A DNA stretch of 64,000 bases from Beroe forskalii (taxonomy: Eukaryota > Ctenophora > Nuda > Beroida > Beroidae). Positions 21,399 to 32,084 of this stretch are shown here, piece by piece. Location of the stretch: the NCBI GenBank assembly GCA_011033025.1, contig WFMF01000362.1, positions 9,537 through 73,536 of the forward strand, read 5' to 3'. The stretch's first letter is position 1. Each line of letters starts with the position of its first letter. The notes under the pieces were generated by a model. The model had not been told where the DNA came from, ran no database searches, and saw only the letters and a list, made by a program, of their open reading frames with translations. A program made the translations under genes and the position numbers.

Positions 21399-24300
21399 AT
21401 GTCCTCCGACTCGTCCCCTCTTTCACTGAGGAGTGTTGAGAACTCCCTGCAGAGGTAAACACGTTTTAGGTATTGAAATCTCAAGTTTTATGTCTGTGAT
21501 TTTAATTTTTTGACGTAATCAATATGAATATGAATTTACTTGATATAATATTATTGGTACTTCTTTTGTGGGTATCCTAAGTCCTTTTCCTATGCTATCT
21601 TTCTATGCTTCTATATGAGTATAAGATTATATTACCGTAAAAATTTTATTTTCGATTCACTTCAGGTTCAAAGATTCGCTGCCTCCCTTGTATACCAAGC
21701 TCAGAGACCACATAACACGGATACAGGATATCAGACAGAGAGGCGACATCAATGCTCTTAACAAGGAACAGATTGCTGCATCCAAGACTTTCAAGTGAGT
21801 CTTAGAGACAGGCGGAGATGTGTAGTAGTTTCCTATAATGAATATCCCAAGTCTACTGTTTCGAATTGAAAAGACAGTTGATACTTTTTTAGAAGTAACT
21901 CCTGAGTAAATTATCAAAATCGAAGGTTGTTTCACGTCTGAAATTTGCCTCAAATACATGAAAATCTTCTTCAATCCGTCACGCTATGCCTTTTGATTTC
22001 AACCAGAAACCTTGGCAAGAGTTTGAAATGCTGTCTACGAGAGTTGGACGAAGTCCAGAACAGGTTGAGTTACGATGACCAGAGCAAGTTCAGATGTCAA
22101 GTGGAAACTCTGAGAACAGAGGCGTTCCAGGAAATTGTGGCTTTTGTGGAGGTAGGTATCATATATTAAACTATTGAATGTCTCCAATGTTTCAACATGG
22201 AATATAATGTATAACATCAATACGAATCCATTATAATATAATCTTTTTTGCTTCCAATATCGGTTACCATTTAGTTGGATCATGGGATCCAACTTGTTGA
22301 ATCTTTTGTGGAGTGATAAAGCTTCGAGATGACTTTTGTTAATTTTGCAATTTGAAGTAAGGATAAGTGCACAATAAGCCATCATTATTCGAGCTGGACA
22401 GTAGATTAGATACCGTTGAAAACTCCAGAACCGCGAGAACAGCGGAAGAGGATGCATTTTCTGAGCAAGAGTTAGAGTTAGAGCAAGGTGAGATGAAGCT
22501 GTGGGGACTGGGGGAGGCAAACTTCGGCAAATAATACCATTTATTTTGGAGTTTGCCGAGAAGTGTTAGTCAAAGCTTGCCAATTTAATAAAAGCGTAAC
22601 TTACATCTGATTTTTATAATATTCATTCAGAACAACTTATTGTTGGTTTTCAAAGGAAGCTGCAGCAATTCTTGCTGTTACGCATGTGTGTGCAAATCGC
22701 TCGAAAAGGAGGGCTCGATGACCTAACATATACTAACAATCGCGCACGCAAGTCTATAGGTACCTACAAGTTAGAACAGTTATAACAGGAAGTTACAGTA
22801 TGATAAAAGTGTTGAGTGCGCAAGTATTAGTATGTAACGTTCTCGAGCACTCCGTATCGAGCGATCTGTAGTCTGCACACATATGCGTTAGGTCTTCATT
22901 CTGACATTGATTAAGAATATATCCTTACTTAATTGATTAATCAATAAGTCCTTACTCCTCTTTTTCTCTCTGTAAGAGTGCACGAAAAGCGTCCAGATAT
23001 AGTGTCAAATGCGTCCATTTACGCGACAAAAGCGTCACTAACGCGACAACAAAAAGTAAAATTTTTTTTTAGAATTTGCTAATAGAGAGGACTGATAAGT
23101 TTAAGCAACCATGATTGAATTCAGATCGTAGCACAGAAGTGCTTTGATTTGACATAATTGTTTGATTAAGTTAGCTATATAATGATGTAGAGCAGATTAC
23201 ACGCGATAGGAGATATGATCTACAGCCTGGTAAATGTAATCAGCGTTTTACTTCCTAGTTTCTTACTTTATGAGTCTTTGTTCGTTATTTCTCCAGGCTT
23301 TAAATTATTTGTCAATTCCATCTGTTTTCGTTATCCTCTGCATGCTACATTTCACTATCTCTTATTAGATTATTTCATTGGTTTATTTTATCAGTTTATT
23401 TTATTAGTTTTTTCTGAAGAATATCGAAATAGTTTAGACTCAATTAATGCTGACCTGTTCGTGACTTGATGATTTTATGGAAGTTCAGGAAAATTAAAAT
23501 CGTATGCGATATAATCGTAAGATCCCTGTCACTGGTAGTACAGTGCATTCAGTATATCCCTACTCCCTGTACCTACATTGGGTACCTATTTAATGTACGA
23601 ACCTCTAAATTGCGTCATGTACTAATTGAACTTATGATTACGGATCCTCTAATAAGAGTTTCTATCGACCATTAATGTTTCAATACAGGTGTTAGCAGGA
23701 CATAGAACAATTCAGTCATCTAGAGAATGAGGACATACTTGCGATACTGGATTCTTCTGGCACTAGGTGCCACTGTTTTACTGTGGAGTTCCTTTAACCA
23801 CACCCAGAAGCACCAAATGGCAGGTCTTGTGAAGCTTTCGAACCATGGTCTCCCCCTCAACCAAGTTTCTAATCTGGAGTTAGCACAGGAGATCATTCGA
23901 GAGAGACTCAACGAAACTCGCTCGTTGATGAAAACGAAATCCAAAGGGACAGTGTACACTAAAAGGTGTAAATATGGCCGTTTTTACTATTACACCAACA
24001 TCCACACACTCTTTCTAGCTCTTCCGAAAAGTGGGAATACAAATTGGAAACGATCACTTTTTATCGCGAATCTTCTTGCAGGGAACCCCAATGCCGACTC
24101 TACAGCTGTACTGAAAGAAATTAGAAATATCCAAGCAAAAACAAAATACGACTATGGGTTACAACAACTGAATTTAACCCTGGACTCAGCAATTCGAGGT
24201 GACCCTTTCATCTTTGCAGTGGTGCGGAACCCCTGGACTCGATTAGTATCTGGCTATAAGAACAAATTGGGGCCTATGAGATCGGATGCTGACATTCGTT

Positions 24301-26828
24301 TCGTTCCTATTCGTGAAGAGATAGTAAGAAAGACACGGCAAGTGCCGGAAAAGATTGGTGAATCTCTCTCCCCAACATTCAGGGAGTTTGTGGAGTGGCT
24401 GGTGCTGCACAAGGGTCTGGTAGACAAACACTTCGCCCCGCAGTCAACCCTCATGTGTCTTCCACAGACCCCATATGATGTCATGGTGCCTATAGAGCAT
24501 GCTGAACAGTACAGTGAGATGATATGGACAAGTGTCGAAACCCACAGCGATCTTTCAGGCCCGTATGATGGCTCGGATGCTCAGTCGCAAAGTTCAACAA
24601 TAGATGCAATAAAGTGGCTTCCTCAACTAGACAGAGAACTGATTGAAGAGTTTTATAAAGTCTACAAATATGATTTCGACATAATGAACTACAGTAATTT
24701 TACAGATGTCAATTTCCCTTACCCAAATCTTCAGGAAAACTAGGCTCCAGGGCCAAGGAGAACAACAATAATTGCAATTGACTGCAACTCTTGTGGCTTT
24801 CGACACTACTATAAATATGAACTGTATAAAATGAGATTAATTTGAGTAGAGCTCTAACGTACATGCATAGATGACTTATGTTAATTATAATGCCCAAACA
24901 ATTAAACCAATACTCAGATTAAACTGCAATGATTCTTCATCAAAGTATGCATTTTGAATTTCATCTGTAAAACTGTAACGTGTATATTTATAATTAATTG
25001 AAAATTTTCGAGAAATTATTTCGTTAGTGACTTACCAAATACCATCCCCCTCCGACTTCAACAATATAGACGAAGTACTGAAATAATTCGCATCGACTAT
25101 AATATCCCAACGTTTTTTTGGTCACCGCTACTGCTTAAGAGCAATTTTGGGATTAGAAAAAATACAATTGTAATGATGAAGTTTACATAGATGTGGCCAC
25201 CTAAAGTTTCACGAAGCATTTAAAAAGTTTCTTGATATTTGGGGAAATCGGCAAAAAGGTGTTTGCCGAAGTCTGTTATTGTTTGCAGAGCTGCAGAGGT
25301 TTGCCTCCCCCACCCCTGGTATTGATTTAAGAGCTTTTCTTAATGCCCTTCTAAACTTCTACCATCATATTTCCAACATTTTGTACTGTATGAAAAACTG
25401 AATATATTTTGTTCCAATACATTCCCTCACCCCTCACTCACCCCAGGGCCACACCCCGAACTGACGTCACTACAAGCTGATCAGCGGGCCAGGGAAGATC
25501 TAGCGGAGTTAGAAGCTGCTTCTAAGAGTTGGAACCAACTTCAAGGGACATACAGGTTGGTAAGAGTTTAAATAATATTTTGGTGTAATAATACTTCAAA
25601 CTTCTGACCATTGAGTTTTCGGGGGAAATGATAGTTTCGTCTATTTTCGGGGTTTTTCTGTCCTTGTCCCGATTAAATAACTTCTTACATCATAATTCCA
25701 GAAGTACCCTTATCATCGGCCTGACTATTTGCTGACTATTTGCTGACTATTTGCTGACTATTTCCTGACTGATTCCCACTATTACCCAGGATGTAGCTGA
25801 GATCATGACGAGGTTATCTGAAATGGTACACACCCAACAAGAGGACCTCAACTCAATAGAGCAACACGTGGAACAAGCCAAAGAGAACACTTCTCTGGGC
25901 CTAGTGGAGATCATCAAAGCCAGACGAGCCAAAGTTCGGTGCCGTTCCTGTGGTTGGGGGCTCTTGTAGGTGTGTATGTTCGTTTGAAGTGTACTGTGGG
26001 ATGTGTACTTTTAGTGCAGAATTCGCAGAACACCGCAACCCCTACGGGGTTTGTTGGCGACTTTCCGTTATTGGGGGTGTTCTGCTGGAACCCACCTGAC
26101 TACTTAAGTCGGACTAGCAACCCTTTGCCTGGGTGCCAGGTGGTAAAGACCTTTCGGGCATCAGTTTTGCAATGTACTGTACAAAGATTTGTATACCCTT
26201 TAAACAAAGCCTTGTGTGGATTTAAGCCTTGTGTGGATGTCTGGAATATTTTAAACCATTCATACTGTAACAATGGTGTGAGTATCACTAACTCTAATTT
26301 CTAGAATTAAATACCCCCTCTGCAAGACTTCTTCTTCTTCTTGCAAGACTTAAAATTAATGCAGTCTCCAGTGACTTACATGGCCCAAATTTCAATATCG
26401 CACTAATTCTACTAGCTGACATGAGACAAATATGTTGCACTGTTCGCGCAATTTTATTAATTTTTGTCGCGCGCGCACTCTGTGCGCGTTTAATTGTCAC
26501 AATTGTGCCAAAATTATACTGAAAATTAAAATGGACACGGTTTCTTGCATTGATAAACCATTGACAAATCCTTTTGCCAGGTGGTTTGGTCGCAGGACCC
26601 ATCGGAATTCTGGCAGGATTTAAAGTTGCTGGAGTTGTGACCGCAGCCATCGGATCCTACGCCGGCTACAGGGGCGGTAAACTCCTAAAGAAACACGTCA
26701 ACTCCGAAGTTGAGGCAGATCAAATACCTGGCTTCCTTGAGGCACCGACCTTGGGGGCTTATCAAGACGAGGAACTTACTGATGATAGTGGAGATTTTGA
26801 GGAAATCCATGGGACTCAACGTTTTTAG
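21399..26828 (+). CDS. STX17: Syntaxin-17, autophagosomal Qa-SNARE
   Basis: Syntaxin-17 is the Qa-SNARE on autophagosomes that pairs with SNAP29 and VAMP7/8 for fusion with lysosomes. Seven exons fit by phase: 21399-21454, 21666-21794, 22007-22151, 22379-22487, 25447-25559, 25790-25969 and 26581-26828, about 325 residues (human about 300). The N-terminal helical bundle is in exons 1-3. The SNARE helix is in exon 6 (IMTRLSEMVHTQQEDLNSIE), with the zero-layer Gln in HTQQ. The C-terminal two-helix glycine-zipper hairpin is split across exons 6 and 7 (VPVVG, then GLVAGPIGILAGFKVAG and GYRGGKLL), as in known STX17. Exon 6 carries two extra bases, one in AAA near 25931 and one in GGGGG at 25956-25960; without them the exon joins exon 7 in phase. 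Exon 4 has a weak acceptor (ATAAG) but keeps phase on both sides. A sulfotransferase gene lies inside intron 4. Confidence 0.9.
22676..22898. mobile_element. MITE-like inverted-repeat element in STX17 intron 4
   Basis: About 220 bp with imperfect inverted arms. The left arm holds ACGCATGTGTGTGCA and AATCGCTCGA, and the right arm holds their complements TGCACACATATGCGT and TCGAGCGATC. A second pair, CATATACTAACAATCGCGC / GCGCAAGTATTAGTATG, lies inside. No coding capacity; ends and target duplication were not resolved. Confidence 0.6.
23727..24743 (+). CDS. HNK-1-family carbohydrate sulfotransferase (CHST8-14 type)
   Basis: A Golgi type II membrane enzyme that transfers sulfate from PAPS to a sugar on a glycan; the acceptor cannot be told. 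The single-exon frame has 338 residues. A short N-terminal tail is followed by a transmembrane anchor at about 7-22 (YWILLALGATVLLWS). The PAPS 5'-phosphosulfate loop is LPKSGNTNWKR (99-109), and the 3'-phosphate site is VVRNPWTRLVSGYK (165-178). The family motif DKHFAPQS lies near 233-240. Several N-glycosylation sequons are present (N24, N62, N149, N321, N324). The length fits the family (about 340-420). It lies on the same strand inside STX17 intron 4, between exons ending at 22487 and starting at 25447, so it needs its own promoter. The frame is intact. Confidence 0.9.
   Translation: MRTYLRYWILLALGATVLLWSSFNHTQKHQMAGLVKLSNHGLPLNQVSNLELAQEIIRERLNETRSLMKTKSKGTVYTKRCKYGRFYYYTNIHTLFLALPKSGNTNWKRSLFIANLLAGNPNADSTAVLKEIRNIQAKTKYDYGLQQLNLTLDSAIRGDPFIFAVVRNPWTRLVSGYKNKLGPMRSDADIRFVPIREEIVRKTRQVPEKIGESLSPTFREFVEWLVLHKGLVDKHFAPQSTLMCLPQTPYDVMVPIEHAEQYSEMIWTSVETHSDLSGPYDGSDAQSQSSTIDAIKWLPQLDRELIEEFYKVYKYDFDIMNYSNFTDVNFPYPNLQEN
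25717..25770 (+). repeat. Tandem CTGACTATTTG repeat before STX17 exon 6
   Basis: About four and a half copies of an 11-bp unit end about 20 bp before the exon 6 acceptor. Every unit contains CTGACT, which fits the animal branch-point consensus, so this intron may offer several equivalent branch sites. Confidence 0.6.
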
Positions 26829-27083
26829 AGTGGTTTTTAGAATTACATGTTTATTTGTTTATTAATTGATTGTGCTGTTTAACTTAAAATGCAACGTTTC
26901 TTTGAATGTAATTACGATATTAAAGTATTAATTGTTGATTGTCACCTGTTTATTGTTCAAAGATTTTAATCTGTAAACTGTGTTATTAAGAGATTTGATA
27001 TTACTTGAATACGTTTGTTTTCAGTTTTCATTAGACAGAATCCGGAATCATGTTTTTGTGGGATAAACATCAAATAGTTATAT

Positions 27084-27226
27084 TTACATCAATATCAAAT
27101 AAATAAATATCAAATAAATAAATATCAAATAAATAAATATCAAATAAATAAATATCAAATAAATAAATAAATATCAAATAAATAAATATCAAATAAATAA
27201 ATATCAAATAAATAAATATCATAAAA
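27084..27226. repeat. Microsatellite-like repeat, unit ATATCAAATAAATAA
   Basis: About nine copies of a 15-bp AT-rich unit lie between the convergent ends of STX17 and the kinase gene. AATAAA hexamers occur in every unit and could serve as polyadenylation signals for STX17. Confidence 0.8.
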
Positions 27227-27275
27227 TAATCTGATTCATCACTAGTGTCCTAAGCTCCATAAAACTGAAGCCGTA

Positions 27276-28094
27276 TCAGCAGTTCATCCAGTAGCACTGC
27301 GTAACATCTCTGATGGATGAAGGTCTGTGTTGAGGGTTGGGGTTGAGGATGATCGCAATGGTTTCCAGGCAGATGTTGGAAATGTCCGTGTGTCTGAAAA
27401 CGAGGGGTGCCAGGTAGTCTCTGGATCGCTTGAAGGGCAGGTGTCCCATGACCATCTTGAAGAGTGTCACCCCAACAGCCCAGACGTCAGCTGCCACCGG
27501 GTCGTAACTCCTCTGGAACAGGATCTCCGGTGAGGCGTACTGTCGGGTTCCCTTGAAGGTAGTCAGCAAGGAGGTAGAGATGGGTTGGCAGGCTCCGAAG
27601 TCGATGAGTTTGATGTCTCCCGTCTGAGGCGTGATGAGGATGTTCTCCGGCTTGACGTCCAGGTGTGCCACCTCTTTCTCCTCGTGCAGGTAGACCAGGG
27701 CACTCGTCAACTGTCGTAGGATGAACTTGGCGTTCTTCTCCGTGATGCGCCGCTTGATGTCGATGTAGTCGAAGAGGTCCATGCTGTCGGGGAGGTATTC
27801 CAGGATGAGGATGGTCCGGGAGGGCTGACTGAATAACTCCAGGAGTCTGATGATGTTAGGGTGGTTGATCTCCGACATGATGGTAGCCTCCACAGGAACT
27901 TCCTCACTCTCGATCTTCTTAGCCACCAGCTCCGCTCCTGACACGTGGCGTACTCTGAAGATGGTCCCAAAGCCACCGGCTCCGATCTTCTGTAGGACGG
28001 CGTAGTTCTCCTCGAAGGTGGTGCCACCAGCAGTCTGCTTGTAGTAAGCCTCCATCTCCTCCGAGCTGTAGCGGCGAGTTGCACAGTTTCCCAT
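27276..28094 (-). CDS. CAMK-group Ser/Thr protein kinase with acylated N-terminus (PIM/MLCK-like)
   Basis: A single-exon gene of 272 residues that is almost only a kinase domain. The Gly loop is GAGGFG (39-44), the ATP lysine is in VAKK (57-60), and the catalytic loop is HLDVKPEN (144-151). Leu in place of the usual Arg of HRD is also seen in MLCK and DAPK relatives. DFG is at 165-167, the YASPE end of the activation segment is near 186-190, and DVWAVG is at 203-208. The lobe with MDLFDYI and LIDFGA resembles PIM kinases; the exact family is unsettled. The start MGNC carries Gly2 for myristoylation and Cys4 for palmitoylation, suggesting membrane attachment. The frame is open upstream to an ATG at 28289, but MGNC is preferred because a TATA box lies 82 bp before it. 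It is convergent with STX17. Confidence 0.88.
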   Translation of the reverse strand: MGNCATRRYSSEEMEAYYKQTAGGTTFEENYAVLQKIGAGGFGTIFRVRHVSGAELVAKKIESEEVPVEATIMSEINHPNIIRLLELFSQPSRTILILEYLPDSMDLFDYIDIKRRITEKNAKFILRQLTSALVYLHEEKEVAHLDVKPENILITPQTGDIKLIDFGACQPISTSLLTTFKGTRQYASPEILFQRSYDPVAADVWAVGVTLFKMVMGHLPFKRSRDYLAPLVFRHTDISNICLETIAIILNPNPQHRPSSIRDVTQCYWMNC

Positions 28095-28175
28095 GATATC
28101 AGTCGAGGTGTAACGAGCTGTAACAAGCAGATTAAACAAGGAAACAAGATGCTGACAAGCGCTGACACAACGACC

Positions 28176-28181
28176 TTTATA
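28176..28181 (-). promoter_or_regulatory. TATA box of the kinase gene
   Basis: The minus strand reads GGTATAAAGGTCG here, 82 bp upstream of the MGNC start codon. The position fits a short leader and argues against translation from the distal in-frame ATG at 28289. Confidence 0.5.
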
Positions 28182-28289
28182 CCACTCGGCTGACACCACA
28201 TTCTGTAGTTCTAACCTGCGCCCTGTGAGCGACGTTGTTACGAATCGTAGGAGGGTCCTGCATTCACCGCATTTCATAAATGGTGTCAA

Positions 28290-29155
28290 CAGCGGTGACG
28301 AAGTGACGTAGAGAAATTTCTACCTAACTCATACCATAGATCGCATCAGCCAACGAACCTGGGCTCCAAGATGAAATTATATGGACACTTACTTAGAGTC
28401 TTGAAAACTTTTATCAACATGCATTGACAGTTCATTCATGCCGATTGGCATTTGGTAATGTCTACGCTAGAGTGCTTCCAAGAACAGACAATCACAGTCA
28501 ATGAATAATGCTGAACAAGATTGGTCATGGGTCTGGTACTAGCCCCTAAATATTTTGATGAACTGTAACAGCTTAAGATTTTATCAACGTATTTCTAGCT
28601 TCACTCTTCAGCCTTCATGAGCACTCTATTGCACACTCCAGACGAAGTGAACTCCCGTGTAATTTTAATCGCAGCAAGATTCACCGCACTAATTAATATT
28701 CATTCTGGCACCATTCCGACTAAATGCTGATCACTGTGCAGATGATCATTTATCATTATAGGAAAGGTTGAGGAACTTATAGCGTTCTAATTGGTGGTTT
28801 AAATGGATTTTACATTTGCATTTCACACACAGCCGCTCTTGGCATGACCACATTCCAAAAGAGAGCCCATGCATACAACGCACATGAGCCTTTGATATTC
28901 ATATTATTTGCATACAATTGTGCACCAAATTCGTCGGGTGTGAAGTTGTACATCAATTTATCCCCAAGATTTGACACTATATTATTCATATCTCTCTGGA
29001 TGTCTCGAATGGGTAATGATGATTAAAATATGAGAATCTAGCTGCCTGGTGGCTGGCACTGTCAGTGGTCTGGCAATTCTCCTTATATTCGTTAAACTTG
29101 CTGTACGGTTCTATGGTGCTTCCTAATAACACCACATGCTGTGTAGATTGGTAGA
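28290..29155. other. Intergenic sequence upstream of the kinase
   Basis: No supported gene on either strand. It ends where the tandemly duplicated region begins. Confidence 0.5.
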
Positions 29156-31265
29156 TTGGGAGGGAGAGAGTGGGCATTTGTCGGCGCTTCGTTCTCTAAT
29201 TCAGCGTTAACAAAAGCATTCGGCAATCTATACGATGAATATAATATGTTCGCGAGACACCGACATTCGACAATATAAGGATGATGCTTCTTGTACGTCG
29301 TAGTGAGAAATTTAATTTCAATTTTCATGCATCTGAACCCTGAAGTACGATTAATATTAAACTACGCTCATATATCTGAGTACCAGGGGGATCACTGATC
29401 ATATAATAATTATTGTCAGCTACTTACTATAGCTGGACACGTGTTTTCAAGGCTTGGCTCACCTCGGTGTAATTAAGCATTGTTCATTATTTCTAGCTCT
29501 CTCATCCACCTGTGTGTAAGGTTATCTTGGAGCCCCCTTTTAGCTTTTCGTTCACTATAGGCTCGATTTTTCCTATTCATATGATTTCTATTGTATCGCA
29601 GTATCCCGAACAATTTAACACGAGTGAACGTGTGTCGTATAACTATATCTATAATCAATCGAGGTATAACCAATTAAGATCATCAATCAATCAATCAGCT
29701 CCAAGTTAGGAAATCAATTTGCATAAATAATTAAATTTACATTGTGATTTGAAAACCATTTAAACCGGGCTTATAGAATATATCCTGATAATTAGAATAT
29801 TCAAATAATTCTCTGAATACATAATGAGGATCTTCTCCCCTTGTGTGTGTCGAGATAAGGGCTGTGAATATTTGCATCCCATCAGAGGAGGAGGAGGGGA
29901 GGGGAAGAGGCACACACACGCTACTTGGAGAGGTTACTCTCGCCCCCTCGACTATTCTTAATAATGGTTAGTCTCTATCTACATGATCCCCTCATTATCA
30001 GTACACGCTGCATATGGTACACACATAATCTTAAACCCTCCTCCCCCCTTTAGTTACCCTGATTAGGATTGTGCTTAGGATTTAGGCTTATATAATCCAT
30101 GCGGTTTATAAGCGATTCACAATTATCATACCATTATAACGACAGTTTTTTTGTACTCGTTTTTTGTCGATTGTTCGTTCATAAACCTCCGTCGGCTCCA
30201 CGCCGGATTTACTTTGTATGACTATCCATGAGGTCATGTTGTAAAATTGCCCGAGAATTTCAAATGCGTTGCCTCCTATTTTCAAATCGGTGTTTCTCTG
30301 CGTTGTAGCTGCCAAATCTTGAAAATACTTAGGGGACAGGGATACAGGGATGCAATGGTGCACTTTTGTGACCAACAAAAGGAGGGAAAATACTCTCGAG
30401 GGTATGGCATATGTCTTGGATCTTTGGTTGTAATTGATTGTATTCTCAGAATGTGTGGCGACTTTTTTCTTTTTGCGTTGATCTTCTGAGGAGCGCCAAA
30501 AAATGCAATCCGAGCGAGTTCTTGTTGGGTATATAATTATATTTAAAAATATTGCTGTCAGCCGAAAATTTCTTGTCCTAGACAGTGCTATATTGAGTAT
30601 ATTTTTCTGGCCCCTGTGACCCAAAATTAGGACTTTAAGAAAAGGCAGTTAAGCAGCTGAGCCAAATCAATCCACTTCCAGTCTGACGTATTTCGTCTCC
30701 TCACCCGTCAACCATTATGCCCAGGTCCTTGATGATTATTTTATTACTTAGATGATTATATTAAAGCTGTCCAACATCAACTTGAACAGCTCCCTCATAC
30801 AAATCTCAATGGTCTTCCAAGTCATGCAGTGGAATTGCGTCAACATAATTAAACCCCCGATTTTATGAGCATGTGGTCACTGTAAGGGTAATTTTAGAAC
30901 ATGTAGAAAAATAGAAAATAGAAAAAATATATACAATGTCAAATCGCAATATCGCAATGTCAGACATATAAACATAGGTCTAATTAATGGTAAAATTTAT
31001 ATATTAAGTATGAAAAGTATGAATAGAAATGCACCTGCAAAAGGATATGCCAAAAGAGGGACAGTTCATTAGCACAAGGGGTCAGAAAACTCAAAACATG
31101 TCAAAACTCATGATACTCTTGAGCCCCTACATTCCTTAATAACGAAAAAGTGTTAAAACTTAATACAAATCAGGGTGAAACAATTAGTCTATTAGAGAGC
31201 ATGGAGAAACTTAAGGTCAAGAAATGATTATGAGAAAGCCCGATACCCAAGACCCTAGATTTAAA

Positions 31266-31646
31266 TACAGTGGTAATCAGGGGGCTGGCAAGCCCCCCGC
31301 GGCGGTTTGCGAGCCCGAGGGCCCGAAGGGCCCGAGGGCGAGCTTTGAACGGCGAACCTTACAGTGCGAGGGCCGAAGGCCCGAGCTGCGAGCCCGAGGA
31401 CCCGAAGGGTCCGAGGGTGAGCATTGGACGGCGGACCTAACATTGCGAGGGCCGAAGGCCCGAGCGCGAGCCCGAGGACCCGAAGGGTCCGAGGGCGAGC
31501 ATTGAACGGCGATCCTTACAGTAAACGAGCTACCGGACATCGGAAGTGAGTTTTGTTAACTTTGCTTGCGGCAGATGCCCTCGGCCCGAAGGGCCGGGGT
31601 AGCAATAGGCCAGCAGTCCCGGCCCGAAGGGCCGGGACTGCTGGCC
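31266..31646. repeat. GC-rich repeat with seven CGAAG-loop hairpins
   Basis: Two to three units of about 78 bp, each with palindromes of the form GGGCC-CGAAG-type loops: 31319-31333, 31370-31382, 31398-31412, 31449-31461, 31476-31490 and 31582-31596. The last (31608-31646) has a perfect 18-bp stem around a GAA loop. The block is sharply GC-rich in AT-rich surroundings. Open frames on both strands here are translations of the repeat. Confidence 0.85.
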
Positions 31647-32079
31647 AGACACTCCTAACAAGCCAGTAGTACCAGCATGAAGTGCTAAAAGTGGTAGCGG
31701 AACCGTTTTTCAAGTATTGAAAAATACGTTTGCCAGCGCCTATTATATAAAAATACAGTAAATCGCGAAAATCGCGATTTTCGAGTCACGCTTTGAACCT
31801 GTTAATTTGATCCGTTAGTCACGAAAATTTGCACAGACATAGTCCATGACATGAATAACAAACCCTGTAAATTTCATGAAAATCGACCGCGTCGTTTCCT
31901 CACAATAAATTATCAAAAAAACGCTATTTTATCAAAAATTAGAACATGGACTACGACCCGACTCGATGATAAAAATTGTGTTTGAGTGTTCTCGAGAACC
32001 ATAAAAGATAGAATTATAATCTAAACGGCATATGAAACTTCAGCATGATGTGCGTGCATTAGGCTATATAAAATTTTAA
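31647..32079. other. Non-coding sequence between hairpin cluster and satellite
   Basis: Contains a perfect 14-bp palindrome AAAATCGCGATTTT at 31768-31781. No gene was seen. Confidence 0.5.
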
Positions 32080-32084
32080 AATGA

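Noticed and set aside
23215..23675. Hydrophobic frames upstream of the sulfotransferase
   Set aside because: AT-rich chance frames with no family resemblance, lying in an intron.
28095..28289. 65-residue N-terminal extension of the kinase frame
   Set aside because: It would start upstream of the TATA box and hide the MGNC acylation signal; no conserved feature is visible in it.
31224..31713. Open frames on both strands with Arg/Pro/Ser-rich proteins
   Set aside because: They are translations of the GC-rich hairpin repeat, open in several frames at once, without any domain.
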